A DNA stretch of 64,000 bases from Paragonimus skrjabini miyazakii (GCA_014338405.1 JTDE01000960.1:45069-109068), one strand, 5' to 3'. Positions 46,601-59,204 are shown, counted from the first letter of the stretch. Numbers and translations: made by a program. The notes: generated by a model from the letters alone, not told the origin.

Positions 46601-47447
46601 CTGATGACACTTTCCCCATAATGTGTACAGACTATTTTGATAGTCGCATTTGATTTGACGCTTGCCCTTTTCTTCCTGAAGTCACTTGTGAGTAGTATAC
46701 TACTCACAAACGAAACTGCCTGTTACACAACATGCATATGACCTATGTTTGTCCATTCTGAGTTCTTACTTCACTGAGTGGAATTAGCCCTTTTCTATGT
46801 AGATTTCTACTTATGCGCTTCCTCAGTTAGTGTGAAACTGTTATTTACTTTTCCGCATCATCTTGATCAAACACGTCATAAGTGGTCAATATGTGGTACA
46901 AACATATAAACACAAATGAACTTGGTAGATGTAGTTTGTTTGTTTAAGACAAAAAGATAACTGCATAAAAGTTTGTGACCTTTATATGTTCAAATTTAAG
47001 ACTGCGTGAATACAAGTACCCTTTCAGTTGATACGGGTTATCACGATTTCAAGTTCATGTAAACCTTGCAGAATAATACTTATCGGGCGTAACCTTGTTC
47101 TCTAAAAATACCCAGCGCAACACTGAAGCCGTTGTGAGCAGTTTTCGCGATTTTCTAAGTATTGTTTAGGCGTTTGTATGCTTGCTAAGCCTGGCAAGCG
47201 CTTTATCAGTAAACATGAAAATATCGTCAATGCATTGTGATTCAAGCAAATATCCATCAACCTTAACCGAATATAAAGCTCAGTTTTATAAGTTGACACT
47301 TTTACGCCATGGTAATGCTTTCTCGTCTTGTTATTAAGCGTTTGCAGACCTAAATGCTAAGCGTGGTGAATAACCAAACATCGGAAACATCAATTCGAGT
47401 CACGAAATCTATCACTATTCTCGAAGTATATTGTGTTCATTGCACAG
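43629..47447. other. proposed last intron of the long plus-strand gene
   Basis: AT-rich, with the minus-strand duplicated exon at 46513-46690 inside it. A plus-strand frame at 45196-45408 (including LQLPLDVGHIMNDLGKETLV) looks coding but has no good splice sites. Confidence 0.35.
46447..46690 (-). repeat. left copy of a 0.24 kb duplication containing a terminal-exon-like frame
   Basis: This segment matches 51087-51330 at roughly 88%. On the minus strand it encodes THYGESVIRVNDSVLIPNVT followed by a conserved tail ending RVRGPRF and TGA (46513-46515). The frame is open for 64 codons. The two copies differ at both synonymous and replacement sites yet share frame and stop position, so it may be a duplicated terminal exon. 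A dispersed repeat of unknown type is the alternative. Confidence 0.6.
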
Positions 47448-47715
47448 TTCCAGTGATTTTTCAAGGTATACCAACATAACCCATCTTGGAACAACATTGC
47501 TTCTCACAACATCAAAAGATACTGAACGGTCTATTCAGAATGTATCAACCGTTTTCTGTGAGAAATTTTCGCTACACATCAGACCTAGTTGGGAAAACAA
47601 CACAGGTGTAGACACTGGCGTGTATGAAATGGTTAAGTTAGTACACACTTGTGAAGCAAGTGTAATGATTCACGTGCAGCTGAATGGAAGTACAAACCAA
47701 TTTAATGAATCGTAA
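47448..47715 (+). CDS. candidate terminal exon of the long plus-strand gene
   Basis: The acceptor GTGTTCATTGCACAG is strong. One base enters, matching the phase-2 end of the exon at 42800 (or 43628), and the frame runs 88 codons to TAA. The sequence has four N-glycosylation-type triplets (NIT, NVS, NNT, NGS) and residues KFSLHIRPSWENNTG. If the triplets are used, the C-terminal part is extracellular or lumenal. The family is not recognised. Confidence 0.5.
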
Positions 47716-48781
47716 TGAAGTTGAAACCGGAATGTTACTGTTCGTAAAATCTCAGAAAGCGATCATTGTTTGGAAATATTTTTCTATATAAAACCTATGT
47801 GCAATCTTACACCGATCAGCATTTGAAAATCTACCAGCCTTGAATTGAACACCCATCGCTTTTGATCGTTAAATTCTTATTCATATGAAGTTTATTCAAT
47901 TTCTTTGAAGAAATTTGAACATCACGTTGTTGATTAAGGTTACGAAGCAGGTACATTAACGTTTTTGAACGATCCAGTAACCTGAGAATTATTTATAAAC
48001 AAATGTGACGAAACTTTCCGATGTGATATTTAGGCCAGATACCATGCGAAGTCACTGAACCAATGATCAGCATATACGAAATTGGTCTGGCGTATAAATC
48101 CCGGTCGCAGAAAATATAGACACACTACTGATTAACTCTGAGATGAATGAATTGTGAGTCCAGTTCCTGTTCTTTAGTCGAAGGAAATCTTAAATATTTT
48201 CGCTCGATTCTGGAACTGTCAGTAGGAAAACACAGGAATTGACTGCTGAGGCGGTTTCCATGATAGCCATTTTTGTCGACAAATAGTCAGCAGAAGTTTT
48301 AATTAGGTGCGACCGACAGGTATTTGGCAGTTTGGCGGTATCCCACTAAAATTTGGTTTCTGTTTAAAAACATACTCAGTTTGCAACACATATTGGCTAT
48401 TACCTCATCTAACATTCTCTTCTCTCTCCATAATTATGTCACATTTTCCAAATACGTATTCTGATATATCCGCAGTGTCTTTAACCTGACGTTGTGCAAT
48501 GAACTTCAGCCGACCATCAGTAAAAATGCTGTGTACACCTTATGCCAGAAAAATGTTCCAATATTGTCTGGTCTGCATGTTACCAAGAGCAAAAATCTAT
48601 AGTCATCATTACCTTCGTCCACCTACGTGATATTGGTCATGTAATGAACTCAAGTGTATTATTTTGGCCAGTTTACAAATTCTTCTACGGATAAATGAAT
48701 AACATTTCACATTACCATTTCGCAACAGCGGATGCGATTGCGATTTTAGCCCGTCACTGAAAGGTCAGCAGTTTCCAGCAG

Positions 48782-49021
48782 CTAACTGTATATGGTAACG
48801 TTGTGTGTGCTGTTACACTGCTGATTCATGATCGCCTTAGTTGTGCTTAGCGAACCTCTGGCGCATGATAGTGGTTTACTCCCACGGTTTGCCACTTTGG
48901 TGTTGATTCCCAATTTCCCGAATGAACGTTGTTTCCTGGCCACCAACTCACTTGCCCCGTTCTCAATAGCAGTAGACGTTTCTTCTTTGACCGAACTAAA
49001 AGTGAGCGTCCTAGCACGAGT
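48782..49021 (-). CDS. candidate terminal exon of a minus-strand gene
   Basis: After the acceptor GTGAAGTTTACACAG the minus strand is open at phase 0 for 79 codons to TAG. It is rich in charged and small residues (TFSSVKEETSTAIENGASEL, then LGINTKVANRGSKPLSC) and more GC-rich than its surroundings. The plus strand is also open here, so the strand is inferred from the splice site. No partner exon was identified. Confidence 0.42.
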   Translation of the reverse strand, partial: TRARTLTFSSVKEETSTAIENGASELVARKQRSFGKLGINTKVANRGSKPLSCARGSLSTTKAIMNQQCNSTHNVTIYS

Positions 49022-49044
49022 CTGTGTAAACTTCACGTATGCGT

Positions 49045-49085
49045 GGCCAATATATGTACATATATATCCATACATGTATATATAT
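49045..49085. repeat. TA/CA-rich microsatellite
   Basis: An interrupted run of ATATATGTACATATATAT-type repeats immediately right of the exon at 48782-49021. Confidence 0.8.
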
Positions 49086-51086
49086 CAGACAACACAACGC
49101 CGAAAAAATATTTCACTTCTGTCTTACTGAATATTCTGACATTTATACTGGTATGAACAACATTTTTGCATTAATAAACAATATGATGAGTTAATCGATG
49201 AACGCGACTCAGTATTAGCACTGTCCAAAATTATACCATTCCATCCAGCGATTTAAGTTACTACTTACTGAAACAAAAAAGTTACTGCCATTACAAACGA
49301 AAAGTGCGATATTCTATCAATCACAAGCATTGAGGCGTGTAAATATCCAAACTGGAAACGGACCACAAAATTTGAACTCACTTTATTCACAAGACCCAAT
49401 AAACGATAGAGTCACTGACAGCTTATCGGACATAAGGCATTCACAAAGATTAAATGAGACTTGGTTCGTCTGAATGCCATACTTCCGTTACCGTCAGTCC
49501 AGTAACCAATTATTTACGTGGTGTTAATAGACCAATCAAATGTAAGCTGGACGGTTAGACCACGCATGTGCATATTGATTATGGGAATTGCGTGCGACTG
49601 ATGGAATGTGCTGTTTCCTATCTGTCAAACTGGTCTTCGTTAGTGTATCTACTGTCCTATAAGACCGGAGTAAAGAAAGACTGCAAGAAACTTGTTTGAA
49701 AACCATACAGTTTACTGACCGTAAAGGTCCAGTAAGGTGCAAAAGATACGAAACCAGTATGCGACAGCTGAAAACTACTGAAGGGCAAATATCGAACGGT
49801 AATCGATAGTGATAGGTGTGCAAAAAATGATGTCCGAATGTTTGCAAATTCAACTAAGGTGGCGACAGCAATCGCTTCATGTTAACAAATGCACGTATAA
49901 CATAAAGTTGGGAAGATATTTTAAATAAATAACGAAATCCACCTACGCGTATTCCAGTTTAATGAAGGGTTTTCAACTAAAGTCGTCTCTCCTATTGTTT
50001 AGATGATCGGAGCAATAGAATATTCTGAAGAAATTTGGGTCTGTGTAAACAGTTCGCAATAATGTGTAGAGTATTAATAACTCTAGAAAAACTACTTTAC
50101 TCTGAGATGTATACTGTTTTCTACTGAAGTCACTTTTTGGCAAGGTTTTATAGTTTAATAACTGTTTTGGAGAAAAAAACGCCTTACGTGAAAAATTATT
50201 GCCTACTGTTAATTTCGATCTTAGATTAACTGCTCCCATATTTCAAGCGTTACGACGGCTTTAAAACGTGACCATCACTCGCAAAAAGCTAGGTTTATTC
50301 CGCTGTCTAAATGAAACAATCCATCTTGACTGCTCCACATAAACGAGTAAAACTTAAGTAAAACTGTCCGACAATGTCAGCCAAGTGGGTAAAACTAAAG
50401 GTATAGAATGGTATTCTATCCACATCTTGATCAGACAATCGCATTTCAGAATCGAGTGATGTATTGAGTGAAATTTTCCGTTTTCATTTCCGTCAATAAT
50501 AGTGTAGATCTTTATGAACCCTTGCAACAGTCACTTAGAAGTCAGAGTGAAGGCATTGCTGTCCAACAACGACCGACAGGATTAGTGCTCAGCAAAGAGT
50601 TCTTGAATTCTTTGCAGTTAGACGTTATACTGAATTGTTGAGCAGGAAAACGCGGTGCTAAAAGATGTTGCTTTAAGTAACTTGTCCACCGTGTTCTCAG
50701 ATTGTTAGTAAGAATAAACAGCAGAAACATCGATTGAGAAAGAGAAAGTTTGTCTAAGTTTTTGAAGTAGTTTGTACTTGAACGACAAGGCACTTTCACT
50801 TTCAAAAGTTCACCGCAATTTTACTTAATACGTCCAAAACGGTATGAACACCAACTTACAAATACCTACTAGTGCTGATCCAGAAGACAGGTTCAGTATC
50901 TTACTAAGTAATAACCAAGCTCGTGTGTTGAATTCCGTTTAGATGTTGTCAACAATTGACCGCACTGCTGTCCTGTATTTCCAAAATGCGGCTGAAAATG
51001 ATGCTGAATTTACGCTGATGGCGATTGGTTACTTATTTTGGGATCGACTAAAATGTACGGAAGGACTGCACCGTCTCACAGTGTTA
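49086..51086. other. nothing convincing
   Basis: Minus-strand frames at 49536-49853 and 49973-50239 are open but their splice sites are inconsistent. No repeat or RNA gene is visible. Confidence 0.35.
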
Positions 51087-51330
51087 TGACCGCAAAAGAC
51101 GCTTGGCCTACAAAGTTACTTATTGCACGAAATCCCGTACAGGTTATGTTAAAACCTAGGACCACGAACACGTACACTCATCTGCACGGCTGATGTGTAT
51201 TCAGTCACACTGGGTATCAGTACGTTGTCATTCGCCCTGATGACACTTTCCCCGTAGTGTGTACAGACTGTTTCGATAGTCGGATTTGGTCTGTCGTCTT
51301 CCTGTCATTGAAGCTTGTCTTGTAGTTCCT
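51087..51330 (-). repeat. right copy of the 0.24 kb duplication
   Basis: Counterpart of 46447-46690. The minus-strand frame again encodes THYGESVIRANDNVLIPSVT and the RVRGPRF tail, ending in TAA (51149-51151) instead of TGA. Upstream of the shared core the frame is interrupted relative to the other copy, consistent with either a splice acceptor (GAAGACGACAG) near 51287 or decay. Confidence 0.6.
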
Positions 51331-52380
51331 GAATGTAGGCGGTCTCGTTTGCAAGTAGTGTATTACGCATAAAAGAGGCTACTGGTTAATCAACAGCTGA
51401 CCAAAAGTTCTGATGTCACTGTTGGCTCTTATTGAATGGAACGATTGTTTTGATAGTCTGTCCACTAAAATCATGTCTGTGACATTTCAAATCCTTAAGA
51501 CCGGTGGCGCAACTGTGACTCTCGTGCGTGTGACTGTAACGTGTTGATCACTGTGATATTCATCTCCTACTCTGTATGTGACTGAATCATCACATGTACA
51601 CATGTCTTTTAATTGATGAATCATAACAGAAGAGAAGAAAACAAATCGTATGAATAACCTTTCGATAAACAGTTGTTAATCGGGAACAAATATTTACCGT
51701 GTTCCAGCCTACTTTGACAATATGTTTAGATTATCAACAAATAATGAGAAATTGACCAACTTCAAGAGAAACAGTGGAAATACATGTTTGGGAATAAAAA
51801 CCATAGGCGCATATGGGTTACGTTCAACTAAAAAGATGAAATCACGTAATAACTAATCAATAAATATAAGGAAAAGCGAAAAGAAAAATTGATCACCAAG
51901 GCTACTCGACCTAACATTGCTAATTTACCTTGACTTAACAAGTACTGTAATGGTACCACTGCTGCCCTTTCCGAACGAAACGCACACAGTAAGCTGTGCA
52001 GCGGCCCCTGAATATGTAGGTGCATTCTATGATGAGTTATATTTAATTAGTGAGTTGTCTGCAGACAGTTGCTAGTCGCAACATTGTACGCATCAGTTTT
52101 TAAGCCTATACATATTATCACCTGAATCAGCACAGGTGTGAAGTGTTTGAACGCCAAGAAAAATCAGAAACACCAGTGGCAGACGACTTTGATGTGTCCA
52201 CAGGTTGTCTGACAATGATAGAATAAAGCTGAGTTTAAAATAATCCAACCTGAAGATCGTTTCCTAATCTAAACCTTCTCCTTACAACTTCACATTGAAA
52301 AGTCATGCGTGCTTACTGCCTTTATTTAAAAATGAAATTTCCATTATAAAATCGTTTGAAAGTTAAACGCTTAGAAACTC

Positions 52381-52549
52381 ATGAGACTCAGTATGAACTC
52401 TTACCTCGGAACTTCCAAAACGTTTGGTCACCGGCATTCAGAAACAAGACTTAGTTCTAACTCACAACTTGTTTGCACTAGAACACTTCTCATCACCAAA
52501 GAACACGAGAATAGAAATGTTGGTTACCCTAAACTTGAGTTTAGAATAG
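52381..52549 (+). CDS. candidate first coding exon of a plus-strand gene
   Basis: ATG at 52381 opens 56 codons rich in serine, threonine and arginine (TSKTFGHRHSETRLSSNSQL), ending at the donor AGAATAG|GTAAGC with one base left over. No acceptor is convincing before it, so a start exon is the simplest reading. The next exon, which must enter with two bases, was not found with confidence. Confidence 0.38.
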
Positions 52550-54360
52550 GTAAGCCTCTGCCTGGTTAAAACGTCCTCTAACAAAAGGTTTACCTAATTT
52601 GAAGTATATTGTCGAACTCTGCGGTCGCGGTAGACTAGACTCAGGTGTTAAAAGTCCACTTCCTTCGCGCCGTCGGTGAGTAAATCATTTTGGTTACCCC
52701 TGCAAAGCACTCCCATGTATGTTAATATCTGTCCATGTCTGTTTGATTTTGTTGTCAGACGGTACATATGTTAACAGATGGATCAGTATGCCTGTCCGAT
52801 GTGTTTACATGTTCAATGATGATATGCTGAGGGCCAATTACCGTTTTGAATTATTGCTTCTTTAGTTCTATCAACAAACCTTTATGTCACACCCATGAAT
52901 GGTTCAAGAAATGACAGTCTTCGATCAACGCGGAGACAAGATTGCGTAATCTTTTGATTTTTTGCTCTCGAGTGCAGATCTCTGATAGACGATTTGGTAA
53001 CTAGAAATTACGAAATAACATTATCATTCGTTGCAAGCATATTTCTATTGAATGTTTAACTACGGAGAACTTTTACCATCAACTTTGAAGTCAATGGACT
53101 ACAGTTATCAGTCCACACCAGCCTCACAATTGCTAACATAGTGAGGATGGATGATCACATTATATAACTCGTGAGTAGTCAAACCGGGGCACTTATTTAA
53201 GTATGGGATTAATCGGTGGGAAAATAAAAGGTCCAATGGAGTACAATCCAGTACGATAGGGTGCTTCCCATACATGGACTGAACATCAGCAACTATGGCT
53301 TCCGGGAATCACCGTTAGGTGCAAGCGCATGTTTGTGTTCGAGGTGTCGTTAAAGTATTGGCTACATACGTATATTGTCTGAATAAGTAATAGTTGTGCC
53401 ACCCGCATTATTGGATCACAACAGTTGGTGCTATGATTAGAGTTACGGATGGTGATTACGTAACAGCAACCCTTCCGTGAAGTAGAAATCCGAAGCTCCG
53501 TGATGAACGTTTATAGCGTGGTTGGGCTAGTCCAACTAATGACCGACCGCGCAAAGTTAGAGGCCCTCCGGGTGATCTGTAATGGCAGAATTAAAGCAGT
53601 GGTATAGACGGCATGAACGAGATGTTGATCGTTGGGTTTGATAGTTCCGCCGACTTTCAGGATTCACTGAGGCAGTTAAAGGTCGCTCGATTTGACCCCA
53701 CAGGCGACGATGCCGCCTACGCCATGTCATTGCGGACAGCGTCACTAACAGCCCTGCCAGAGATTGGCAGGGATACGGAGCAACACACTCTGGTCAATAA
53801 GACCGTGAACAGAATGCCGCTAGCAGTCATGAGGCGTCACAAGATCGCTCTTGTCGCACGTCCTATGACTTCAGAAGACTCAACCCGTCAATTGCTGTTT
53901 TGAAATCTCCCTAGTAGTTAACAAACTAAAATCAAACGAGCCAATTAAATTGAACGATCTTCAAATCGTTACAGAAGGGCTGACTCAGAAAGTTGTACCT
54001 TTGAAGGTTAAAAAGACGGAAAGAAGGCCAGCGACGTACCCAATAAATGTAGTAGATTTGAACATTGGTAGCGACTTTGCCTGCTGCACAAAAAAAGCTG
54101 CACATAAATAACCGTCTGGATTCAACACCCTGTCCTGCCAATCAGTGTACCCCGACCGGAGTGAAACTTCTTGTTTCGATTGCTAGTGGACATTTGAAGT
54201 TCGCGCTAACGCAAGTGGCATTTTAGAGTTTGTCACATACTCTAGTTTCCACTTTACAGCGAAAACACGGATACATTTTTGAACAATTAGAAACATACTG
54301 CAAGATCAACAAAAAATTCAAGTTAATCACTGTACGCATTGGATCGTACACTTCGCTGTC
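52550..54360. other. intron or intergenic; GC-richer patch at 53.5-53.9 kb
   Basis: The patch at 53613-53903 is open for 96 codons on the plus strand (including RFDPTGDDAAYAMSL) and is clearly richer in GC than the surroundings. It could be a remnant of a retrotransposon gag region, but no zinc knuckle or protease motif is present, so it is not called. Confidence 0.3.
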
Positions 54361-54364
54361 ATAC

Positions 54365-54640
54365 ACATTTTCTAGCCAGCCTCTCAAAAAGGAGTATTAC
54401 GCTCGAGCCCCGCTTTTGTTAGAGCATGTCAGTAGTGCATATTCTTGCCACGAACGTGGTTATACCGCATGTCAAGCTATCATAAAATAACCATGTAGAC
54501 CACTGCACCACTGACCTTACGTTAGAATTACCACATACGAAAGCTCAAACACTCGTTTGTGAGTAGTGACCGGGTTGTCCGTTGGTCTCAACAGGGGACA
54601 CAGCTGACGCCTGTTAACTTCAATCGATAGTACACAATAA
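54365..54640 (-). mobile_element. tRNA-derived SINE copy
   Basis: Recognisable blocks are GACCACTGCACCACTGACCT at 54500 (complement of the A box), CGTTTGTGAGTAGTGACC at 54553, GGTTGTCCGTTGG at 54573 and the end motif TTCAATCGATAG at 54621. The hammerhead-like module is not present on its left side. Confidence 0.6.
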
Positions 54641-57162
54641 AGCTAACCAGTAAATATGATGATTATTTTAGTATGCCAGCATATTTTCAAATTAAACGAT
54701 GCGTCTGTCACGGCAAACTGATATCAGTCACCAAGAGAACAGTTTTCTGATATGACAGTGTTGTCAGCTCAGTATTGTTGAGCATGGTCAAAAGACGGTA
54801 GCAGCTTAGTTGTTATTATTGTACCCACAAACTTTCTATGAGATTGACAATATTCTAAATTGTGGTACTCATGTTTGTTCAGTTGTTCAACTGATTAACC
54901 AGTGCGTTCGATAATCCAAAATGATGCCGGCCGTTAAGTATAGAAAATCTGAGAAAATCTGCATCCATGTATCATTTTGAGTAAAATAAAAGTTCTTGTA
55001 TCAGGCAAAAGTAGAAGTGCCAAAATTAATAGGGTGATAGAATATTTTTACTCAAGATTAGATAGGGCGATCCGTCCAATATTAAAAGTGATACTACGAC
55101 ATTTTAAAAATACTGATTATTCTGCTTTTCATTTCCAGAGATGTTTCAGAAGCTCACAATCAACTTTTGCTTTTCTTTCGATAAAATATCACTTTTTCAA
55201 TAGATCCCAGATTTGCATAAATTAAGACACCGTTCTGTACAACAGCTGGCAGTGTTTTAAATAGAATTCTGGACAGTGGTACAAACGTATTCCTTACGGC
55301 TTGGTTTTTTTTTCAAATAGATTTGTTTATATAATCGTAAATTTGTTCGACAAACTTCGCTACAAAAAATACATGATGAAATTTAAAAAAGCAGTTGTGT
55401 CGTTGCTTAGTAAACCAGTTGAATCAATAAGCAATTAAAATTCACCAACATTATTGTATTATTGCTTTATGCAATCAAATATAGTCGTTTTCACTAGACG
55501 ATTCTCACTAGTGAACAGATAGCACCATATGGTTGAAGGTAAAACCAGAGTTCATCAATTACTGCCATGCCGAAGGTAAAGCAAGTCATTCAGTTGGGAG
55601 AGAAACGTTTCATCAATATTCTTTGAGAGTAGCATTTAACGCAAAGGGCGATAAGCAGTGTAGAATACTAGCTCTGCGTTTTATGAAATATATCTGTGAA
55701 CAAGAATCCAACTGGTCAATCTGTTACGACCAACCGATCAACACGATGTATTTGTGGACATACAATCTCGGTAAAGATTGTTTGCTTAAAAAGTTTCACA
55801 GAAAACATGCAAATTTCAGTTTTATAACGTGAGGACACTATGAGCACACAGTTTGAGCCAGGACAGTGAATTGTTGACAAAATATCTTCCGCGATTTTAA
55901 TTGCATTTTTGTCGGGTCTATTCAGCCAAACATTTTAGAAAGTATGTTTATCTTAGCACTGGAAAACGATTCAGTTCATTTTGCGTATGCAAATATCGCC
56001 AAGAACACAAGTGCACGAATACTTAATATACAAGAAAAATAACTTGGAACATGGCCTACTGCGTTTCGTGAGTTTAAGTAAACTTGTTTTGCCGGAAAGC
56101 ACATAATCAATAGGATTGTTGGAGTACACTTGCTGGTTCAACCTATATTTTTGCTGTTGGGTTTATCAAGCGATCTTTTTTTCTATAAATCAGCTTGTTT
56201 TTCAAATCTATGAAAAATCTATGAAAATCATATGAAATCATCATTTAAGGGAAAAATTTTGAACTGTTAGGATGAAACAAAGTTCTATCATGCATCGGAA
56301 CATATTTCCAGTAAATTTTGACACATTGAAAGTAACCGGTTATGTGTAACTTATATACAGATTATGTCAAATCTAATAATTTATCTGATGTGACTGAACA
56401 AACGGTTTGTTTCTTGATTACAATAAAGTATGAGCTTCACGTGTTTAACAACCTGATCCAATCACGTAATGAAGGATGATATTACATAGATCTCTGTTAC
56501 AAGCTGGAACGTAACCATACCAAGTAATATATGAACGCCGTAAAACAATTGATCGTACAATGGCGGTTATCATACAGGGATCACTGTACTAAGTTTCCGT
56601 AGTTTTGACTGCTGAAACAGTCTGAATTGTTTCTAACCGTAACTACTTCCGAGATAAATTATGAAACCTCTTTAATATAAAAGGCTACTAGACCGACGTA
56701 GCATTCCCCCTGGCTGATCAACAAGCAGTTGGGCATAGAACAACACGGAGAAGTTCGACACCTTCAGATAAGGTTGTGTAATGGGGTTGCTAGCAGATCC
56801 CTAGTTGCCGTCCTGTTGTAAAGTGTAATCGTGTTTGTGTACGTCTAAGTGGTTCAGGTCTGATTATTGCAGGGCAGAACGGGGACTGTTTTGCCAATGC
56901 TTGATCAATCTGATCAGTTGCGATTGATAATGTTGTCCCTCACCAGCTATACTTTTTCGGTGAGCTCTACGACATTAATGCTTCCGTCACTTACCTCCCT
57001 ATGTTCTTAACCCCGACGACAGAACTGCGGCAGATGAACTGTCCATTTCTGTTAGGGTATTCTGTTTGCATGCACACTAGTAAGCCAAATCAGTTTGACG
57101 GGAAACATTTTTAAAATGTCCTCGATATATCCGATTTTTTTCTGACCACGATATGGCATGAG
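54641..57162. other. no supported gene
   Basis: AT-rich. Frames at 54977-55225 and 55533-55832 are open but unsupported. The interval 56700-57060 is richer in GC and may be an old repeat; no domain could be read in it. Confidence 0.35.
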
Positions 57163-57284
57163 GGCGTGGATAGACTTGAATACAAGCAGAGCTACTGTCT
57201 CCTCACTCCAGTCGTTGGTGGCCTTCCAGTATGCACAGCCAATGGAAAAGAGCTCAACCTGCGTGCCCAGCTACTCAGACACCT
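57163..57284 (+). CDS. candidate internal exon of a plus-strand gene
   Basis: The acceptor is preceded by TTTTTTTCTGACC and ends GGCATGAG. The frame enters at phase 0 and includes VDRLEYKQSYCLLTPVVGGL and KELNLRAQLLRHL, then the strong donor ACACCT|GTAAGT. Another frame starting at ATG 57158 is also open but has a less protein-like composition. The family is unknown. Confidence 0.45.
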
Positions 57285-57371
57285 GTAAGTGTTTTGTCAC
57301 TGAGCGCTCACGTTATAGTAAACAGAATTCTCGTTTTGTTATGGGACGAACCATAGAGATGCGGTTTACAG

Positions 57372-57408
57372 GAACGTGCTCGGACGGTTGTTAAGAAACA
57401 AGATCTAG
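57372..57408 (+). CDS. candidate terminal exon of the same gene
   Basis: An 87-base intron ends at GAGATGCGGTTTACAG. One base completes a leucine codon, then NVLGRLLRNKI and TAG. Together with the end of the previous exon this makes a basic, leucine-rich C-terminus that could be helical. Confidence 0.4.
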
Positions 57409-58860
57409 GAATCTTCCCAGAAAAAATTCAACCGAGGGGGACGTCACCTAATTCTGCTGAAGTGCTAGATATTCAAACAACTGACACAAGCAACCGCTGA
57501 CTATCCAAGTTCCAAGAGCGAGATAATATGCGTTCTTATTTTCTCCAACTTACGTCTTCTTGTATTTCACCCACAGGTTAAGGTAAATAGACGAACAGGT
57601 TACGAAACTAGACAGTGAAATATCTGTTGGAAAATACTCACGGTTGTGAAGAAAGCACTTCGTATGGCCAAACATTGTAGAACATGAAGTTAGCTGGTAA
57701 AGAGAAACGGCGTCATAGTTTGTAGAACACAGACAGAGACTGACTGTCCAGCTACATGACTGCACTACGGAACTTGTAGTGATTGACGAAAGGTGCACAT
57801 TTCCGCTGTCTCAGCCTTAACAGTTGTGCGCCCTACGATATAGATTATTCAGAAAGCAGCAGGATGTGGACGACTAGTAACCCGATTATGTTCCTGGGTC
57901 ACTGTGGCTTCTTACAATTTTTGTATTTCGAACCATTGGACCAGAAATATTCGTAGCCCCATATATAGTTACGGAGGGAGTAGAGTCTAAACCTCTGGCC
58001 TTCTTTTCTCTGAGCAATAAGTTGTGCTGAACAATTTAGCAATAAGTTGAAATTCAACCATTGTGCCACTGGAAGGATGCGTTAAATGTTAGTCATCAAG
58101 AATCAGTAACTGATTATCAATAAACAACTTTTCTATATTGAACGACAATACATTTTACAAGAGGTACGGTAAGCGCACGTCTGTCTTCGTTTGTCAATCT
58201 AACCGACCTTTGTCAATAAGCGCATCATGTCCACTATGAGCAAGTATATTGCTTTATTATGCAACAACAACGTATAACCAAAATAGACATACGGAGCACG
58301 TTGATTGACTCATGCTCACTAACCGGACAAAACCGTCCATCATATCAGGTGACTTGTCAAAAGGTATGGTTTACATAGTTTGATGACTGTTGAAATTTCA
58401 AACAGCGGTAGCGAATTCATCAAAAATGCGAACTGAACACTTTTCACTCATCAGTTCAGCATATCACTTCTCGAGAACATATGAAAGTAACGAGTTCCAT
58501 CGGATTTTGACAAGGTACTTACACGTCATTATCTAAATAAAATTCAGTAGAAACTGATTACAGAAAACGACAGTAAGGCTGCCGGCTAACATTTGGGTCA
58601 GTGTCATGCGTTGTAGTAACATTCTGTCAAATGAGCAGATTCAGCAGGTTTTAGAAATGTACAATAAAGGTGACCAAGAAACATAATACAGACCGTTTCT
58701 CACATACATGCTGATCGAATGAAATATTCAGTACATCTGATTCAGGTACTACCACACTCTGATCAGTGTGCTGCATATGATCAAGTCCGAACCGTGGAGA
58801 AATTGTTGCAAGCGGTTGAGCTCAGTGACTAACAGCAAAATGGTGGACAGCTGTTTCGAC
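57409..58860. other. nothing recognised
   Basis: No supported exon, RNA gene or transposon domain. Sequence is moderately AT-rich. Confidence 0.4.
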
Positions 58861-58864
58861 TTAG

Positions 58865-58985
58865 TTGAGTCTTATCAGCATCACGCACACCGGAGACTCG
58901 AACCCACGACACGTGAATGAGTGGCGAATTGTAGTTCAAGCACTTATCCACCAGATTAGGGGGTCACAGTCACCGGGTTACAGGA
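58865..58985 (-). mobile_element. second tRNA-related SINE family, single copy
   Basis: On the minus strand a B box GTGGGTTCGAGTCTCC (complement of 58891-58906) follows, by about 40 bases, an A-box-like TGGTGGATAAGTGCTTGAAC (complement of 58936-58955). Spacing suits a pol III internal promoter. The flanks do not form a tRNA acceptor stem, so it is a tRNA-derived repeat and not a tRNA gene. It is distinct from the family at 9110-9556. Confidence 0.55.
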
Positions 58986-58994
58986 CGGTATGTG

Positions 58995-59172
58995 AATTAG
59001 TTTCCTTAGCCGTTGTGTTTCTTTCAGTTCATAAATTGAAATCGATCAGTCGTTTTGTGGTTGGTCTGCAAATAAGTAAACATCCATTACAGCTCGTTTG
59101 CATGTCAACCACAAAACGGCCCACCAATTTCAGTATATAAGCGAAACGAAGCGCAACGGCTAAGGAAACTGA
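58995..59172. repeat. 178-base near-perfect foldback
   Basis: Left-arm blocks TTTCCTTAGCCGTTG (58999), AAATTGAAAT (59033) and CGTTTTGTGGTTG (59052) recur as complements at CAACCACAAAACG (59106), AATTTCAGTATA (59126) and CAACGGCTAAGGAAA (59156). The loop is about 25 bases. It adjoins the tRNA-related SINE at 58865-58985. Confidence 0.75.
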
Positions 59173-59204
59173 TGGAGAAATTCTTCTCACATCATCACCT
59201 GTCT

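Noticed and set aside
47102..47299. Minus-strand 65-codon frame near the last exon of the long gene
   Set aside because: No acceptor or donor and no partner exon; length well within chance.
53613..53903. GC-rich 96-codon frame, possible retrotransposon gag
   Set aside because: No nucleic-acid-binding knuckle, protease or neighbouring RT could be read; composition alone is not enough.
58865..58985. Possible functional tRNA gene
   Set aside because: A and B boxes are present but no acceptor stem or anticodon arm can be formed, so a tRNA-derived repeat is more likely.
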